Part shown: one piece after another, positions 23,395 to 31,697 of the stretch | How positions within the stretch are numbered: position 1 is the stretch's first letter | How the letters are laid out: each line of letters opens with the position of its first letter | NCBI GenBank assembly: GCA_017792425.1 | Contig: CP051233.1 | Location: 2,142,402 to 2,206,401 of the forward strand | Direction: 5' to 3' | Length of the DNA: 64,000 nt | Source: Thalassovita sp. | Lineage (GTDB): Bacteria > Pseudomonadota > Alphaproteobacteria > Rhodobacterales > Rhodobacteraceae | The notes under the pieces: generated by a model | Databases searched by the model: none | The model's input: the letters and a program-made list of their open reading frames with translations, nothing else | What the model was told of the DNA's origin: nothing | Position numbers and translations under genes: made by a program

Positions 23395-24681
23395 TCAACG
23401 CCCCAATTCCATGGCGCCAGTGGAAATTCGCGTTTGGTTGCGTAGATACTCGCCCCAAGCAACCATCATCTCGCGACGCCGTTCGAGCATGTCTGACCTC
23501 TGGTATGCGCGCTCCACTTCCGAACCGATAAAATGCGCAAGGGCAATTTCCGCCATTTCGCGTGGATAGCCCAATTCTGCCGCCCATTGCCGAAAGGTCG
23601 AGCGCAGCCCATGCGGCACAGCAGGTCGCTTGTTTCTCGGATCGAGATAGCCCGTTCGGCCTGCCTTAGCCTCTGCCTCCTGCATCCGGCGCATGACAGC
23701 GGAAATGGACATATCTGATAGCATCCCGCCGCGCGCCGCAAAAAACACGTAAGACGAACTGTCCATGCGCGGCAAGGCTTCCAGCAACGCTACGGCCTCC
23801 GACGTCAGCGGCACGCGATGCTCGCGCCCGTTTTTCATTCGCGAAGCGGGAACGATCCAAACATTTTGCTGTGCAACAAAAGTTGAAGCCTGTCCCAAAT
23901 GGATTTCATCCCAAGTCATGCCTCGTACTTCGCCAGAGCGTGCAGCTGTCAAGGCCAGAAATTCGAGTGCCCGCGCAGCCATCCCGTCTCGCCGCCGCAG
24001 ATCCGTCCACCAGCGCGAGACATCACCAGGTGCCAAAGCCGGTTGATTGTCGCTCCTTGTCACCTTCGCTGGCTTCGGAAGGATTTCCGACAGGTTGCCT
24101 TTCCAGCGGGCAGGATTGTCGCCTTTCCGATGCCCCGCCACCGTAGCCCAAGACAGCACGTTCTCAATGCGCCCGCGCAGGCGGGACGCAGTTTCGGTCT
24201 TGCCCTTCCAGATCGGTTCCAGCACGCGCAGCACGTCCTGCACGTCGATTTCAGAAACCAGCTTCTTCCCCAACACAGGGACGGCGTAGCGGTCAAGTGT
24301 CGAACGCCATTGTTTCCGGTGCTTTTCGTTCCTGAATTCCGACAGCTTCGTAGCAAGGAATTTGTCCACTGCATCGACAAAGGTCATGCCTTCGCGCGAC
24401 TTGCGCTTGTCTGCCAGCGGGTCGCCGCCAAGCATCGCCTTGCCCCTATTTTCAAGAGCCAGCCGCCGCACGGTAGCCAGAGTCACCGCGGGCGGGCTGC
24501 CCAACCCGAGTTCGGTGCGCTTGCCGCGAATGGTGATGCGCTGAACCCATTGCTTCGAACCGTTCTTCGCTACACGCAGGAACAAGCCATGTCCGTCAAA
24601 ATACTTACCAGGTTCGTTCACGGTTTCCACAAAACGCGACGACAGAGCTTTTTCCGGCCGACGGATGTTCTTTTCGCTCAT
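23395..24681 (-). CDS. int: tyrosine recombinase (P4-type integrase with DUF4102 arm-binding domain)
   Basis: A 428-residue integrase. The N-terminal DUF4102 region contains DGHGLFLRVAKNGSKQWV and GLGSPPAVTLATVR. The SAM-like core-binding domain lies about 100-190. Catalytic residues are R248 (AARSGEVRG), H357 and R360 (PHGLRSTFR), H383 (LAHFIG) and Y393 (RAYQRSD). All five are intact, so it should be active. It starts 143 bp from attR, with GGGGGA upstream of the ATG. It would use the tRNA-Ser 3' end as attB. Confidence 0.96.
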   Translation of the reverse strand: MSEKNIRRPEKALSSRFVETVNEPGKYFDGHGLFLRVAKNGSKQWVQRITIRGKRTELGLGSPPAVTLATVRRLALENRGKAMLGGDPLADKRKSREGMTFVDAVDKFLATKLSEFRNEKHRKQWRSTLDRYAVPVLGKKLVSEIDVQDVLRVLEPIWKGKTETASRLRGRIENVLSWATVAGHRKGDNPARWKGNLSEILPKPAKVTRSDNQPALAPGDVSRWWTDLRRRDGMAARALEFLALTAARSGEVRGMTWDEIHLGQASTFVAQQNVWIVPASRMKNGREHRVPLTSEAVALLEALPRMDSSSYVFFAARGGMLSDMSISAVMRRMQEAEAKAGRTGYLDPRNKRPAVPHGLRSTFRQWAAELGYPREMAEIALAHFIGSEVERAYQRSDMLERRREMMVAWGEYLRNQTRISTGAMELGR

Positions 24682-24823
24682 TGTATCCCCCGTTTAGTCC
24701 CCCACTTTTGCATGGCCTGTATCGAACAATGACGGAACCTGTCGTACATGTGAAGAAATTTTATCAATCTAAAACAGTATATTTACAGAATTCAGAGGAT
24801 CACGCTGGAATAACTAATGGCGG

Positions 24824-24839
24824 CCTGTCTCTCCGCCAC
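24824..24839 (+). repeat. attR, right island boundary
   Basis: Exact second copy of cctgtctctccgccac, the tRNA-Ser 3' end. It is flanked by unrelated bases and lies 143 bp upstream of the integrase start. Core DNA resumes with tRNA-Leu at 24957. Confidence 0.9.
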
Positions 24840-24956
24840 TATCCCATTGGATCAGATGGTGAAACAGCCTGGAAAGGTTGCGCGACCGGCGCTCGGATTT
24901 CGGGGTTTCGACCCTTGGCTATCGGCTATTCAGGTCTTCGGTTTTCAGGAAAATCT

Positions 24957-25041
24957 TGGTGCGGGTGGAGGGACTTGAACCCCCACGCCTTGCGGCGCCA
25001 GAACCTAAATCTGGTGCGTCTACCAATTTCGCCACACCCGC
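24957..25041 (-). tRNA. tRNA-Leu(UAG)
   Basis: A complete 85-nt class II tRNA with encoded CCA. The acceptor GCGGGTG pairs with CACCCGC, the discriminator is A, the anticodon stem CCAGA/TCTGG holds the loop TTTAGGT (anticodon TAG), and the T-arm reads GGGGGTTCAAGTCCCTC. It sits just outside the island; its 3' end is not repeated elsewhere in the window, so it is not the integration target. Confidence 0.96.
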
Positions 25042-25072
25042 ACTGACCTGCCCCAGGCAGGTGCGGCGTTCC

Positions 25073-26686
25073 TTAGCAAACACCTTCGGCGGATGCGAGA
25101 GGAAAATCACCGGCGACTTCGGTGTCCATCAGTTTGCGGAACACCATGGGCAGTTGTTCAGGCAAATCTTCGGCGATCAGGCCCGGCCCGAAACTGCGCG
25201 CAGCTTCGGTGTGCAGCCATGCACCCGTTCTGGCCGCATCAACCGGAGAGAACCCGCGCGCCAGCAACCCGGTGATCAGCCCGGCAAGCACATCACCCGA
25301 CCCGGCGGTGGCCAGCCACGGCGCGGCGCGGTCATATGCTGCGGCGTGGAGCGCGCATTGTCCGTCCGGCGACGCGATAACCGTGTCTGCCCCCTTGAAC
25401 AACACGACGCACCCTGCACGTTTCGCAGCCACGCGCGCGGCCAGCACCTTGGAATAGGCCGGTCCCTTGGCGGACGGAGCCGTCAGCAGATCGGCGATAT
25501 CAGGGAAAAGCCGCGCGAATTCGCCGTGGTGGGGCGTCAGCACGCATCTGTCATGCAGCTTGGTGAACAAGGACGGTGTCTGTGCCAAAAGGGTCAGCGC
25601 ATCCGCATCCAGAACGGTCGCCCGTCCAGCCTGCAGCACTTCGGCGACCAATCTGGCCTGCGCCTGCGCCAACCCAAGCCCCGGCCCGATGCAAACAGCC
25701 TTAAGCCGTTCGTCCGCCAATAAAGTAGAAAGCGCCTGGGAGTCCGGTACTTCCCTCATCATGACAGAGGTGATCTGAGATGCGACTTCGGGGGCTGCTG
25801 CAGGCGGTACCCCCAAGGTGACCAGACCCGCCCCGACGCGCAAGGCCGCGCGCGCGGACAGCCTTGCCGCACCGGTCCTGCCATAGCCACCGGATAACAC
25901 GAGCGCGTGACCGTAGGTAAACTTGTGCGATCCATCCGCCGCTCCGGTTTTCAATAGACGGGCCACATCTGTCGCGCCGGGAGCTTTGACCAGATCAACC
26001 AAGCCATGCGTGTCCGCGTCTTTGCTGCCCTGCCATGCGCCAGACAAACCGATGTCAGTATTGATCAGCACGCCGCAATGTCGGGGTCCATTTTCCAGGT
26101 AATGCCCCAGCTTCGGGCGGTGGAACGTGACTGTCAGCGACGCGGGGCCCATATCCCGGCCCCCCAGAACCTTGCCGCTATCCGCACACAGACCAGACGG
26201 GATATCTACCGCAACCAGCCTTGAACGCCCGGATACCCCAAGAGCCTGCAGTATCCGTAGCGCCGCGCCCTCTAGCGGGCGGGCAAGCCCGGTTCCGAAC
26301 AACGCATCAACGAACAGGTCTGCGGCTGGGGGCGTTTGCGGAAACGCTTGGATCGGCATGACAGCGCCAAGCCTTCGCCAGCGATCGTAGTTCGTCCGCG
26401 CGTCAGGGGGCAGCTTTCCGGGATCACCCAACAGGTAGACGTCGGACTGCCACCCCCAACGATGCAGCAGACGCGCAATGACAAATCCGTCCCCGCCGTT
26501 GTTGCCTGGCCCGCACAGGATGACGGCTTTATGCGCAGTTTGCCCCAACTTCGGCCATGTGTTGAAAATGGCGTCAACGACGCCTTGCCCGGCGCGTTCC
26601 ATCAGGTCCAACCCGGACGTGACGCCCGACTCGATGGCGGCGCGTTCTATGCTGCGCATTTGTGCAGCTGTCAGAATTTCCGTCAC
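25073..26686 (-). CDS. nnr: bifunctional NAD(P)H-hydrate epimerase / ADP-dependent dehydratase
   Basis: A 537-residue two-domain repair enzyme. The YjeF N-terminal epimerase (about 1-210) has GPGNNGGDGFVIARLL. The ribokinase-like C-terminal dehydratase (about 225-535) has TPHHGEFARLF, FKGADTVIASPDG and TAGSGDVLAGLI. Together they reconvert damaged NAD(P)HX. The length fits the fused bacterial form. The start is GTG at 26686, the only start that keeps the LTAAQMRSIERAAI N-terminus. It diverges from glnB across 174 bp and ends 31 bp before the tRNA-Leu 5' end. Confidence 0.95.
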   Translation of the reverse strand: MTEILTAAQMRSIERAAIESGVTSGLDLMERAGQGVVDAIFNTWPKLGQTAHKAVILCGPGNNGGDGFVIARLLHRWGWQSDVYLLGDPGKLPPDARTNYDRWRRLGAVMPIQAFPQTPPAADLFVDALFGTGLARPLEGAALRILQALGVSGRSRLVAVDIPSGLCADSGKVLGGRDMGPASLTVTFHRPKLGHYLENGPRHCGVLINTDIGLSGAWQGSKDADTHGLVDLVKAPGATDVARLLKTGAADGSHKFTYGHALVLSGGYGRTGAARLSARAALRVGAGLVTLGVPPAAAPEVASQITSVMMREVPDSQALSTLLADERLKAVCIGPGLGLAQAQARLVAEVLQAGRATVLDADALTLLAQTPSLFTKLHDRCVLTPHHGEFARLFPDIADLLTAPSAKGPAYSKVLAARVAAKRAGCVVLFKGADTVIASPDGQCALHAAAYDRAAPWLATAGSGDVLAGLITGLLARGFSPVDAARTGAWLHTEAARSFGPGLIAEDLPEQLPMVFRKLMDTEVAGDFPLASAEGVC

Positions 26687-26860
26687 AGCCGCCGACCCGC
26701 CGATTCAATTTCGATTACTTTTTGTGCAAGCCGCATAAAATTTCGCCTTTCGCAGGGCATTCCATCGCACCCGAAACATGGCGAGACCTTAGCCAATTGT
26801 GGCCGATCAGGGAAAGTGTTCTGTCGCTTTCGACCAGACACGGTGAGGAGATCCCAGGCG

Positions 26861-27199
26861 ATGAAGAAAATCGAAGCGATCATCAAGCCTTTCAAACTTG
26901 ATGAAGTCAAAGAGGCGCTACAAGAGGCGGGCATCCAGGGCCTGAGCGTAATCGAAGTCAAAGGCTTCGGTCGCCAGAAAGGGCATACGGAACTGTACCG
27001 CGGCGCTGAATACGTCGTGGACTTTCTGCCCAAGGTGAAGATCGAGGTCGTCCTGGACGATGACCTTGTGGATGGCGCCATCGAGGCGATCATCGACGCG
27101 GCAAAGACCGACAAGATCGGGGACGGCAAGATTTTTGTCAGCCCCGTTGAACAAGCCATCCGTATCCGTACCGGTGAATCCGGCTCGGACGCGCTGTAA
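26861..27199 (+). CDS. glnB: nitrogen regulatory protein P-II
   Basis: 112 residues, the exact PII length, starting MKKIEAIIKPFKLDEVKEAL; a longer upstream frame is spurious. The T-loop contains the uridylylation site Y51 (YRGAEYV), and GDGKIFVSPVE with RIRTGE completes the ATP/2-oxoglutarate site. It senses nitrogen and carbon status and controls glutamine synthetase and NtrB. GAGGAG lies 10 nt before the ATG. It is followed 31 bp later by glnA, the classical alphaproteobacterial operon; the 174-bp upstream region probably holds an Ntr-regulated promoter, though I see no clean NtrC or sigma-54 site. Confidence 0.98.
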   Translation: MKKIEAIIKPFKLDEVKEALQEAGIQGLSVIEVKGFGRQKGHTELYRGAEYVVDFLPKVKIEVVLDDDLVDGAIEAIIDAAKTDKIGDGKIFVSPVEQAIRIRTGESGSDAL

Positions 27200-27230
27200 T
27201 TACCCCAAGACAACGAAAGGGATTAAGGGA

Positions 27231-28637
27231 ATGAGCAAGGACGCAGTTCTTAAACTCATCAAGGACGAGGAAATCGACTATGTCGATATCCGTTTCACCG
27301 ATCCGCGCGGCAAGCTGCAGCACGTGACCGTGGTGGCCGATCTGGTAGACGAGGATTTCCTGGACGAAGGCTTCATGTTCGACGGTTCGTCGATCGCTGG
27401 CTGGAAGTCGATCGAAGCATCGGACATGAAACTGATGCCCGACACGGAATCGGTCTACATTGACCCGTTCTATGCGGAAAAAACCCTGTGCATCCATTGT
27501 TCGGTCGTCGAACCCGACACCGGCGAAGCCTACAACCGCGATCCGCGCGGGACCGCACAAAAGGCCGAAGCCTACCTGAAAGCATCGGGTATCGGTGACG
27601 TCGCCTATATGGGCCCCGAAGCCGAATTCTTCATTTTCGACGACGTCCGTTACGCGGTCACCCCGTCGAAAGTGTCCTTCTCGATCGACGCCGAAGCGGC
27701 AGCCTGGAACACCGACGCCGAAATCGAGCACGGCAACCTGGCGCACCGCGCCGAGCACAAGGGCGGCTACTTCCCGGTAAACCCCGTGGACGAAGCCCAG
27801 GACATTCGCGCCGAGATGCTGTCCACCATGAAGCGCATGGGCATGAAAGTTGACAAGCACCACCACGAAGTGGCGACCTGTCAGCACGAACTGGGCCTGA
27901 TCTTCGGAACCCTGACCGAACAGGCCGACAACATCCAGAAGTACAAGTACGTCATCCACAACGTGGCGCACGCCTATGGCAAGACCGTAACCTTCATGCC
28001 GAAGCCCATGAAGGGCGACAACGGCTCGGGCATGCACGTGAACATGTCGATCTGGAAAGACGGCAAGCCGCTGTTTGCAGGCGACAAATACGCTGACCTG
28101 TCGCAGGAAGCCCTGTACTTCATCGGCGGTATCCTGAAGCATGCCAAGGCGCTGAACGCCTTCACGAACCCGTCCACCAACAGCTACAAGCGCCTGATCC
28201 CCGGCTTCGAGGCCCCGGTTCTACGCGCCTACTCGGCTCGCAACCGTTCGGGCTGCGTCCGTATTCCGTGGACTGAATCGCCGAAGGCCAAGCGCGTCGA
28301 GGCCCGTTTCCCCGATCCCTCGGCCAACCCTTACCTGGCTTTCGCAGCTCTGCTGATGGCCGGTCTGGACGGCATCAAGAACAAGATCGATCCGGGTGAA
28401 GCCATGGACAAGAACCTGTACGATCTGCCCGCCGAAGAACTGGCCGGTATCCCGACCGTATGCGGTTCGCTGCGCGAAGCCCTGGACGAGCTGCAGGCAG
28501 ACATGGACTTCCTGCTGGCTGGCGATGTGTTCACCAAAGATCAGATCGACGGCTATATCGGCCTGAAAATGGACGAAGTGCACGCGTATGAACACACGCC
28601 GCACCCGATCGAGTACCAGCTGTACTACAGCTGCTGA
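27231..28637 (+). CDS. glnA: glutamine synthetase type I
   Basis: 468 residues, standard GSI length, starting MSKDAVLKLIKDEEIDYVDI. Visible motifs are FDGSSIAGWKSIEASDM, the metal-binding GPEAEFFIFDDV, the ATP-site KPMKGDNGSGMHVN and NRSGCVRIP. Y397 in NLYDLP is the adenylylation site, so the enzyme is expected to be regulated by GlnE and PII. It converts glutamate and ammonia to glutamine in the cytoplasm. Co-transcribed with glnB; a strong terminator follows 24 bp after the stop. Confidence 0.98.
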   Translation: MSKDAVLKLIKDEEIDYVDIRFTDPRGKLQHVTVVADLVDEDFLDEGFMFDGSSIAGWKSIEASDMKLMPDTESVYIDPFYAEKTLCIHCSVVEPDTGEAYNRDPRGTAQKAEAYLKASGIGDVAYMGPEAEFFIFDDVRYAVTPSKVSFSIDAEAAAWNTDAEIEHGNLAHRAEHKGGYFPVNPVDEAQDIRAEMLSTMKRMGMKVDKHHHEVATCQHELGLIFGTLTEQADNIQKYKYVIHNVAHAYGKTVTFMPKPMKGDNGSGMHVNMSIWKDGKPLFAGDKYADLSQEALYFIGGILKHAKALNAFTNPSTNSYKRLIPGFEAPVLRAYSARNRSGCVRIPWTESPKAKRVEARFPDPSANPYLAFAALLMAGLDGIKNKIDPGEAMDKNLYDLPAEELAGIPTVCGSLREALDELQADMDFLLAGDVFTKDQIDGYIGLKMDEVHAYEHTPHPIEYQLYYSC

Positions 28638-28660
28638 TACCAAACGGATCAAGACTTGGG

Positions 28661-28686
28661 AAAGGGCGCTTTCGGGCGCCCTTTTC
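28661..28686 (+). terminator. Rho-independent terminator of glnB-glnA
   Basis: AAAGGGCGC paired with GCGCCCTTT (9-bp stem, 6-nt loop) followed by T-rich sequence, 24 bp after the glnA stop. Confidence 0.9.
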
Positions 28687-28928
28687 TATTGCCGCCGCCC
28701 ATCCGAAGAATCACTGGAACATTGAGGAAGGCGACGCTGCGAACGTGGCTGGCGTCATCCACTCAGCGGCGACATTTGGTGAATATTTCCTTTAATCGTT
28801 TCTGGTGGTGAAACAGTCGGGGCGCGGCGGCCCCATTTCCACCTGATAACCCTATTCCCGTCACAATCTTTCCCTTTTTCATCGACAGATTGGTCCCAAA
28901 GATTAAGACGACGGACTGGAGTTCTGTG

Positions 28929-29960
28929 ATGAAAACCGCAAAGAACCGCTTCACCTCTGGATTGGTTTTCCTGGCCTCCCGCCATTGCGACACGCTGGAA
29001 CTAAGCGCGAGCCTGCAGCGGGTGCTGGAGGCGAACGGACACCGCATCAGCGGTGTTCAGGTGCTTTCCGACTCTCATGTGCAAGTGGCCTCGGATCTGC
29101 TGACGCTGGAGCTTTCGATCCCGTCGCAGGTTCAAGCCGCCAGCGCAGACAAGGTGACTGCGGATGCGGACGCCACCAGCTCCATCCTGCAAAAGGCCAG
29201 TCTGGTCATCCAAGTGTCGCTGACCCAGCCGCCAGAGGACGGCATGGTGCCCGCCAAACGCGCGACGCAGGCGACCCTTGCCAGCCTGACCTGTCAAATG
29301 GCCGTATGGCTGGAACCCGACTATATCCAGTGGCTGGACGAAGACACGTTGCTGGACACCAAGGATTTCGTCAAAGCCGTCGCCCGCGTCATGCCGCGCC
29401 GCGTCAAGCGCAAGGAACATGCCCCGGTCGCGCGCCCCATCATGCCGGCGGCAACGGCAACACCCGTATCCAACCTGGCGCTGGCCACGGCAGGCGGCGC
29501 GCCTGCGGTTCCGGTTCGCCCGGTGCACCCAACTACAATCACTTCGGAACGGCCCCAGCCCCTGCGTGGTGCGGCACGGTTTCCTGATGTGGACCTGACG
29601 TCGCGGACGTTGGAAGGCGAATACGACCGCCGCAACCGCCAGGCGATCGAGCAATCCGAACTGCACGAACTATCGGACCTGCGCACCAATTTCTATGAGG
29701 ACGACGATGCCGAGCTGGAAGCGCAGGGTATTGCCTCGCCGCGCAACGGTATCGCGCGCATGGCCACCTGGTTCGTCGCGATCACGGTTGGCATCTATTC
29801 GCTGCCGATTGCCGCCTTCCTGATGGTCTATAACCTGTTCCGCGGCGAAGATTTCCGGCTGTCCGCGCAGGCCCTGTCACTGACCGGCCTTTTCACCGCG
29901 CTTCAGGCGAATGGCGCAACCGCCGAGGTGATTTCGGTGGTCAGCAACATCATCGGCTGA
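28929..29960 (+). CDS. hypothetical protein with a C-terminal membrane helix
   Basis: A 343-residue protein. The ATG at 28929 follows CTGGAG by 8 nt. The N-terminal ~155 residues look like a folded alpha/beta domain (SGLVFLASRHCDTLELSASL). Residues 160-230 are a low-complexity Ala/Pro/Arg linker. Near 290 a single strong helix (TWFVAITVGIYSLPIAAFLM) is followed by FRGEDFRLSAQALSLTGL. It may be a membrane-anchored cytosolic protein conserved in roseobacters. The family is not recognised. It lies after the glnA terminator and ends at its own terminator, so it is monocistronic. Confidence 0.8.
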   Translation: MKTAKNRFTSGLVFLASRHCDTLELSASLQRVLEANGHRISGVQVLSDSHVQVASDLLTLELSIPSQVQAASADKVTADADATSSILQKASLVIQVSLTQPPEDGMVPAKRATQATLASLTCQMAVWLEPDYIQWLDEDTLLDTKDFVKAVARVMPRRVKRKEHAPVARPIMPAATATPVSNLALATAGGAPAVPVRPVHPTTITSERPQPLRGAARFPDVDLTSRTLEGEYDRRNRQAIEQSELHELSDLRTNFYEDDDAELEAQGIASPRNGIARMATWFVAITVGIYSLPIAAFLMVYNLFRGEDFRLSAQALSLTGLFTALQANGATAEVISVVSNIIG

Positions 29961-29981
29961 CACGCCCGTTAGCCCCAATTC

Positions 29982-30008
29982 AGGCCACCGCCAGCGCGGT
30001 GGCCTTTT
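29982..30008 (+). terminator. Rho-independent terminator
   Basis: AGGCCACCGC, loop CAGC, GCGGTGGCCT, then TTTT: a perfect 10-bp stem 22 bp past the stop at 29960. Confidence 0.92.
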
Positions 30009-30110
30009 CTGTTGGCCGGTCGGCATCGCCGCACCTACCCCCCTGCCCTTGCCGATATGACCCCGCGCAGGTAAAGACGGCGCGAAACCTAGTATCCTCA
30101 AGGAAAGCCG

Positions 30111-31418
30111 ATGATCCCTCGTTACGCCCGCCCCGAGATGGTCGCCATCTGGTCGCCTGAAACCAAGTTCCGCATCTGGTACGAAATCGAAGCCCACGCC
30201 TGCGACGCGCAGGCAAAGCTGGGCGTGATCCCGCAGGAAAACGCAGATGCAGTGTGGAAGGCCAAGGACGTGGAATTCGACGTCGCCCGCATCGACGAGA
30301 TCGAAGCCGTCACCAAGCATGATGTCATCGCCTTCCTGACCCACCTGGCCGAACATGTCGGCAGCGAGGAAGCGCGTTTCGTGCATCAGGGCATGACCTC
30401 GTCCGACGTGCTGGACACCTGCCTGAACGTTCAACTGGTGCGCGCCGCCGACATCCTGCTGGACGGTATGAACAAGGTTCTGGCCGCGCTGAAAAAACGG
30501 GCCTTTGAACACAAGAACACCGTGCGCGTCGGCCGCAGCCACGGCATTCATGCCGAACCCACCACGATGGGCCTGACCTTTGCCCGTTTCTACGCCGAAA
30601 TGGACCGCAACAAGAACCGCCTCGAAAAGGCCCGTTGGGAAATCGCGACCGGTGCGATTTCGGGTGCGGTGGGCACTTTTGCCAACATCGACCCTGCAGT
30701 CGAGGAACACGTCTGCGAAAAGCTGGGCCTGCGCCCCGAACCGATCAGCACCCAAGTGATCCCGCGCGACCGCCACGCGATGTTCTTTGCAACGTTGGGC
30801 GTGATTGCCAGTTCGATCGAGAACATCGCCATCGAGATTCGCCACATGCAGCGCACCGAGGTGCTGGAGGGCGCCGAATTCTTCTCGATGGGCCAGAAGG
30901 GCTCTTCGGCGATGCCGCACAAGAAGAATCCGGTGCTGACCGAAAACCTGACGGGCCTGGCCCGTCTGGTGCGCATGACCGTGATCCCGGCGATGGAAAA
31001 CGTGGCGCTATGGCACGAACGTGACATCTCGCACTCGTCCGTGGAACGCGGCATTGGGCCGGACGCGACCGTGACCCTGGATTTCGCCCTCCACCGTTTG
31101 GCCGGGGTCATCGACAAGATGCTGGTTTTCCCCGAAAACATGCTGGAAAACATGAATAAATTCCCGGGACTGGTGATGTCGCAGCGGGTGTTGCTGGCGC
31201 TGACTCAGGCCGGTGTCTCGCGCGAGGATGCCTATTCCATGGTACAGCGGAACGCCCTGAAGGTCTGGGAAGACCGTGTCGATTTCCGCGAACTGCTGCT
31301 TGCTGACGCCGAAGTTGTCGCCGCCCTGGGCGAGGACGGCATCAACGCCAAGTTCGACATGGAGTACCACACCAAACATGTCGACACGATCTTTCGCCGG
31401 GTGTTCGGCGAAGCGTGA
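30111..31418 (+). CDS. purB: adenylosuccinate lyase
   Basis: A 435-residue fumarase/aspartase superfamily enzyme that acts twice in purine synthesis (SAICAR to AICAR, adenylosuccinate to AMP). The signature GSSAMPHKKNPVLTEN is intact, as are the catalytic-histidine region GRSHGIHAEP and HQGMTSSDVLDT. MIPRYARPEM is the family start. It is monocistronic except for the small secreted protein that begins 63 bp downstream. Confidence 0.97.
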   Translation: MIPRYARPEMVAIWSPETKFRIWYEIEAHACDAQAKLGVIPQENADAVWKAKDVEFDVARIDEIEAVTKHDVIAFLTHLAEHVGSEEARFVHQGMTSSDVLDTCLNVQLVRAADILLDGMNKVLAALKKRAFEHKNTVRVGRSHGIHAEPTTMGLTFARFYAEMDRNKNRLEKARWEIATGAISGAVGTFANIDPAVEEHVCEKLGLRPEPISTQVIPRDRHAMFFATLGVIASSIENIAIEIRHMQRTEVLEGAEFFSMGQKGSSAMPHKKNPVLTENLTGLARLVRMTVIPAMENVALWHERDISHSSVERGIGPDATVTLDFALHRLAGVIDKMLVFPENMLENMNKFPGLVMSQRVLLALTQAGVSREDAYSMVQRNALKVWEDRVDFRELLLADAEVVAALGEDGINAKFDMEYHTKHVDTIFRRVFGEA

Positions 31419-31446
31419 TTTCTGGCGAATCGCCAATCGTGATATG

Positions 31447-31478
31447 CTCCCTGTCGTGTTTTCATGGCAGGGAGTTTT
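31447..31478 (+). terminator. terminator-like hairpin after purB that overlaps the next ribosome site
   Basis: CTCCCTG and CAGGGAG form a 7-bp stem with a 14-nt loop and are followed by TTTT. The right arm contains AGGGAG, the ribosome site of the small ORF at 31482, so the element could both end purB and gate the downstream gene. Confidence 0.55.
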
Positions 31479-31481
31479 CAC

Positions 31482-31634
31482 ATGATCCGAACTGTTCTGA
31501 CGGCCCTAATCCTATCAGCCGCGCCTGTCGCGGCCTTGGCAGAGTGCTTCTCTGATCACCAGCAGGCCATGTCCTGCGCCGATGGCAAGGTCTGGGATCA
31601 AGACAGCAAAAGCTGCATCGCTACGACCGGGTAA
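31482..31634 (+). CDS. small secreted cysteine-containing protein (50 aa)
   Basis: Starts MIRTVLTALILSAAPVAALA, a tidy signal peptide with cleavage predicted after ALA (residue 20). The mature 30 residues contain three cysteines (C22, C32, C45) in a short pattern, E-C-F...M-S-C...K-S-C, reminiscent of small chitin-binding-like or periplasmic Cys-rich peptides. The GGCAGGGAG ribosome site is excellent. It is too short for many gene finders. Function is unknown; coding is supported by the signal peptide, the ribosome site and the clean stop. Confidence 0.75.
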   Translation: MIRTVLTALILSAAPVAALAECFSDHQQAMSCADGKVWDQDSKSCIATTG

Positions 31635-31641
31635 AGCCTTT

Positions 31642-31697
31642 GTTCATCCTTTCCTGCTTTTCTGTCGCAAGACGACAGGAAAGAGGGAAGGATGAAC
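31642..31697 (+). promoter_or_regulatory. 25-bp hairpin that buries the fliG start codon
   Basis: The segments 31642-31667 and 31673-31697 pair over 25 bp, with one bulged G and two T-G wobbles, around a CAAGA loop. The right arm contains the GGGAAGG ribosome site and the ATG (31692) of the fliG gene. It is strong enough to block translation unless opened. Confidence 0.8.

Larger units (their letters stand above)
8396..24839. mobile_element. integrated island in tRNA-Ser(CGA), phage-satellite-like, carrying an expanded type I R-M operon
   Basis: Bounded by a perfect 16-bp direct repeat (cctgtctctccgccac) at 8396-8411, which is the tRNA 3' end, and at 24824-24839. All genes are on the minus strand. 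From the right end inward they are a tyrosine integrase, a coiled hypothetical, AlpA, two tiny coupled ORFs, VapE, a TerS-like protein, the hsdM...hsdR defence operon, an orphan and phage-protein debris. The integrase, AlpA, primase and TerS set is that of phage-inducible islands; no capsid or large-terminase gene is present. The VapE/AlpA segment is visibly richer in A+T than flanking core genes. The repeat directly supports integration; the satellite label is an inference. Confidence 0.9.

Noticed and set aside
24957..25041. tRNA-Leu as the island's integration site
   Set aside because: It is close to int, but its 3' end is not repeated elsewhere, whereas the tRNA-Ser 3' end is, exactly, at 24824-24839.
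26687..26860. sigma-54 / NtrC sites before glnB
   Set aside because: I looked for TGGC-N9-TTGC and TGCACC-N5-GGTGCA; only partial matches are seen, too weak to list.
27138..28142. 334-codon open frame on the minus strand
   Set aside because: Antisense to glnA, which matches its family end to end.
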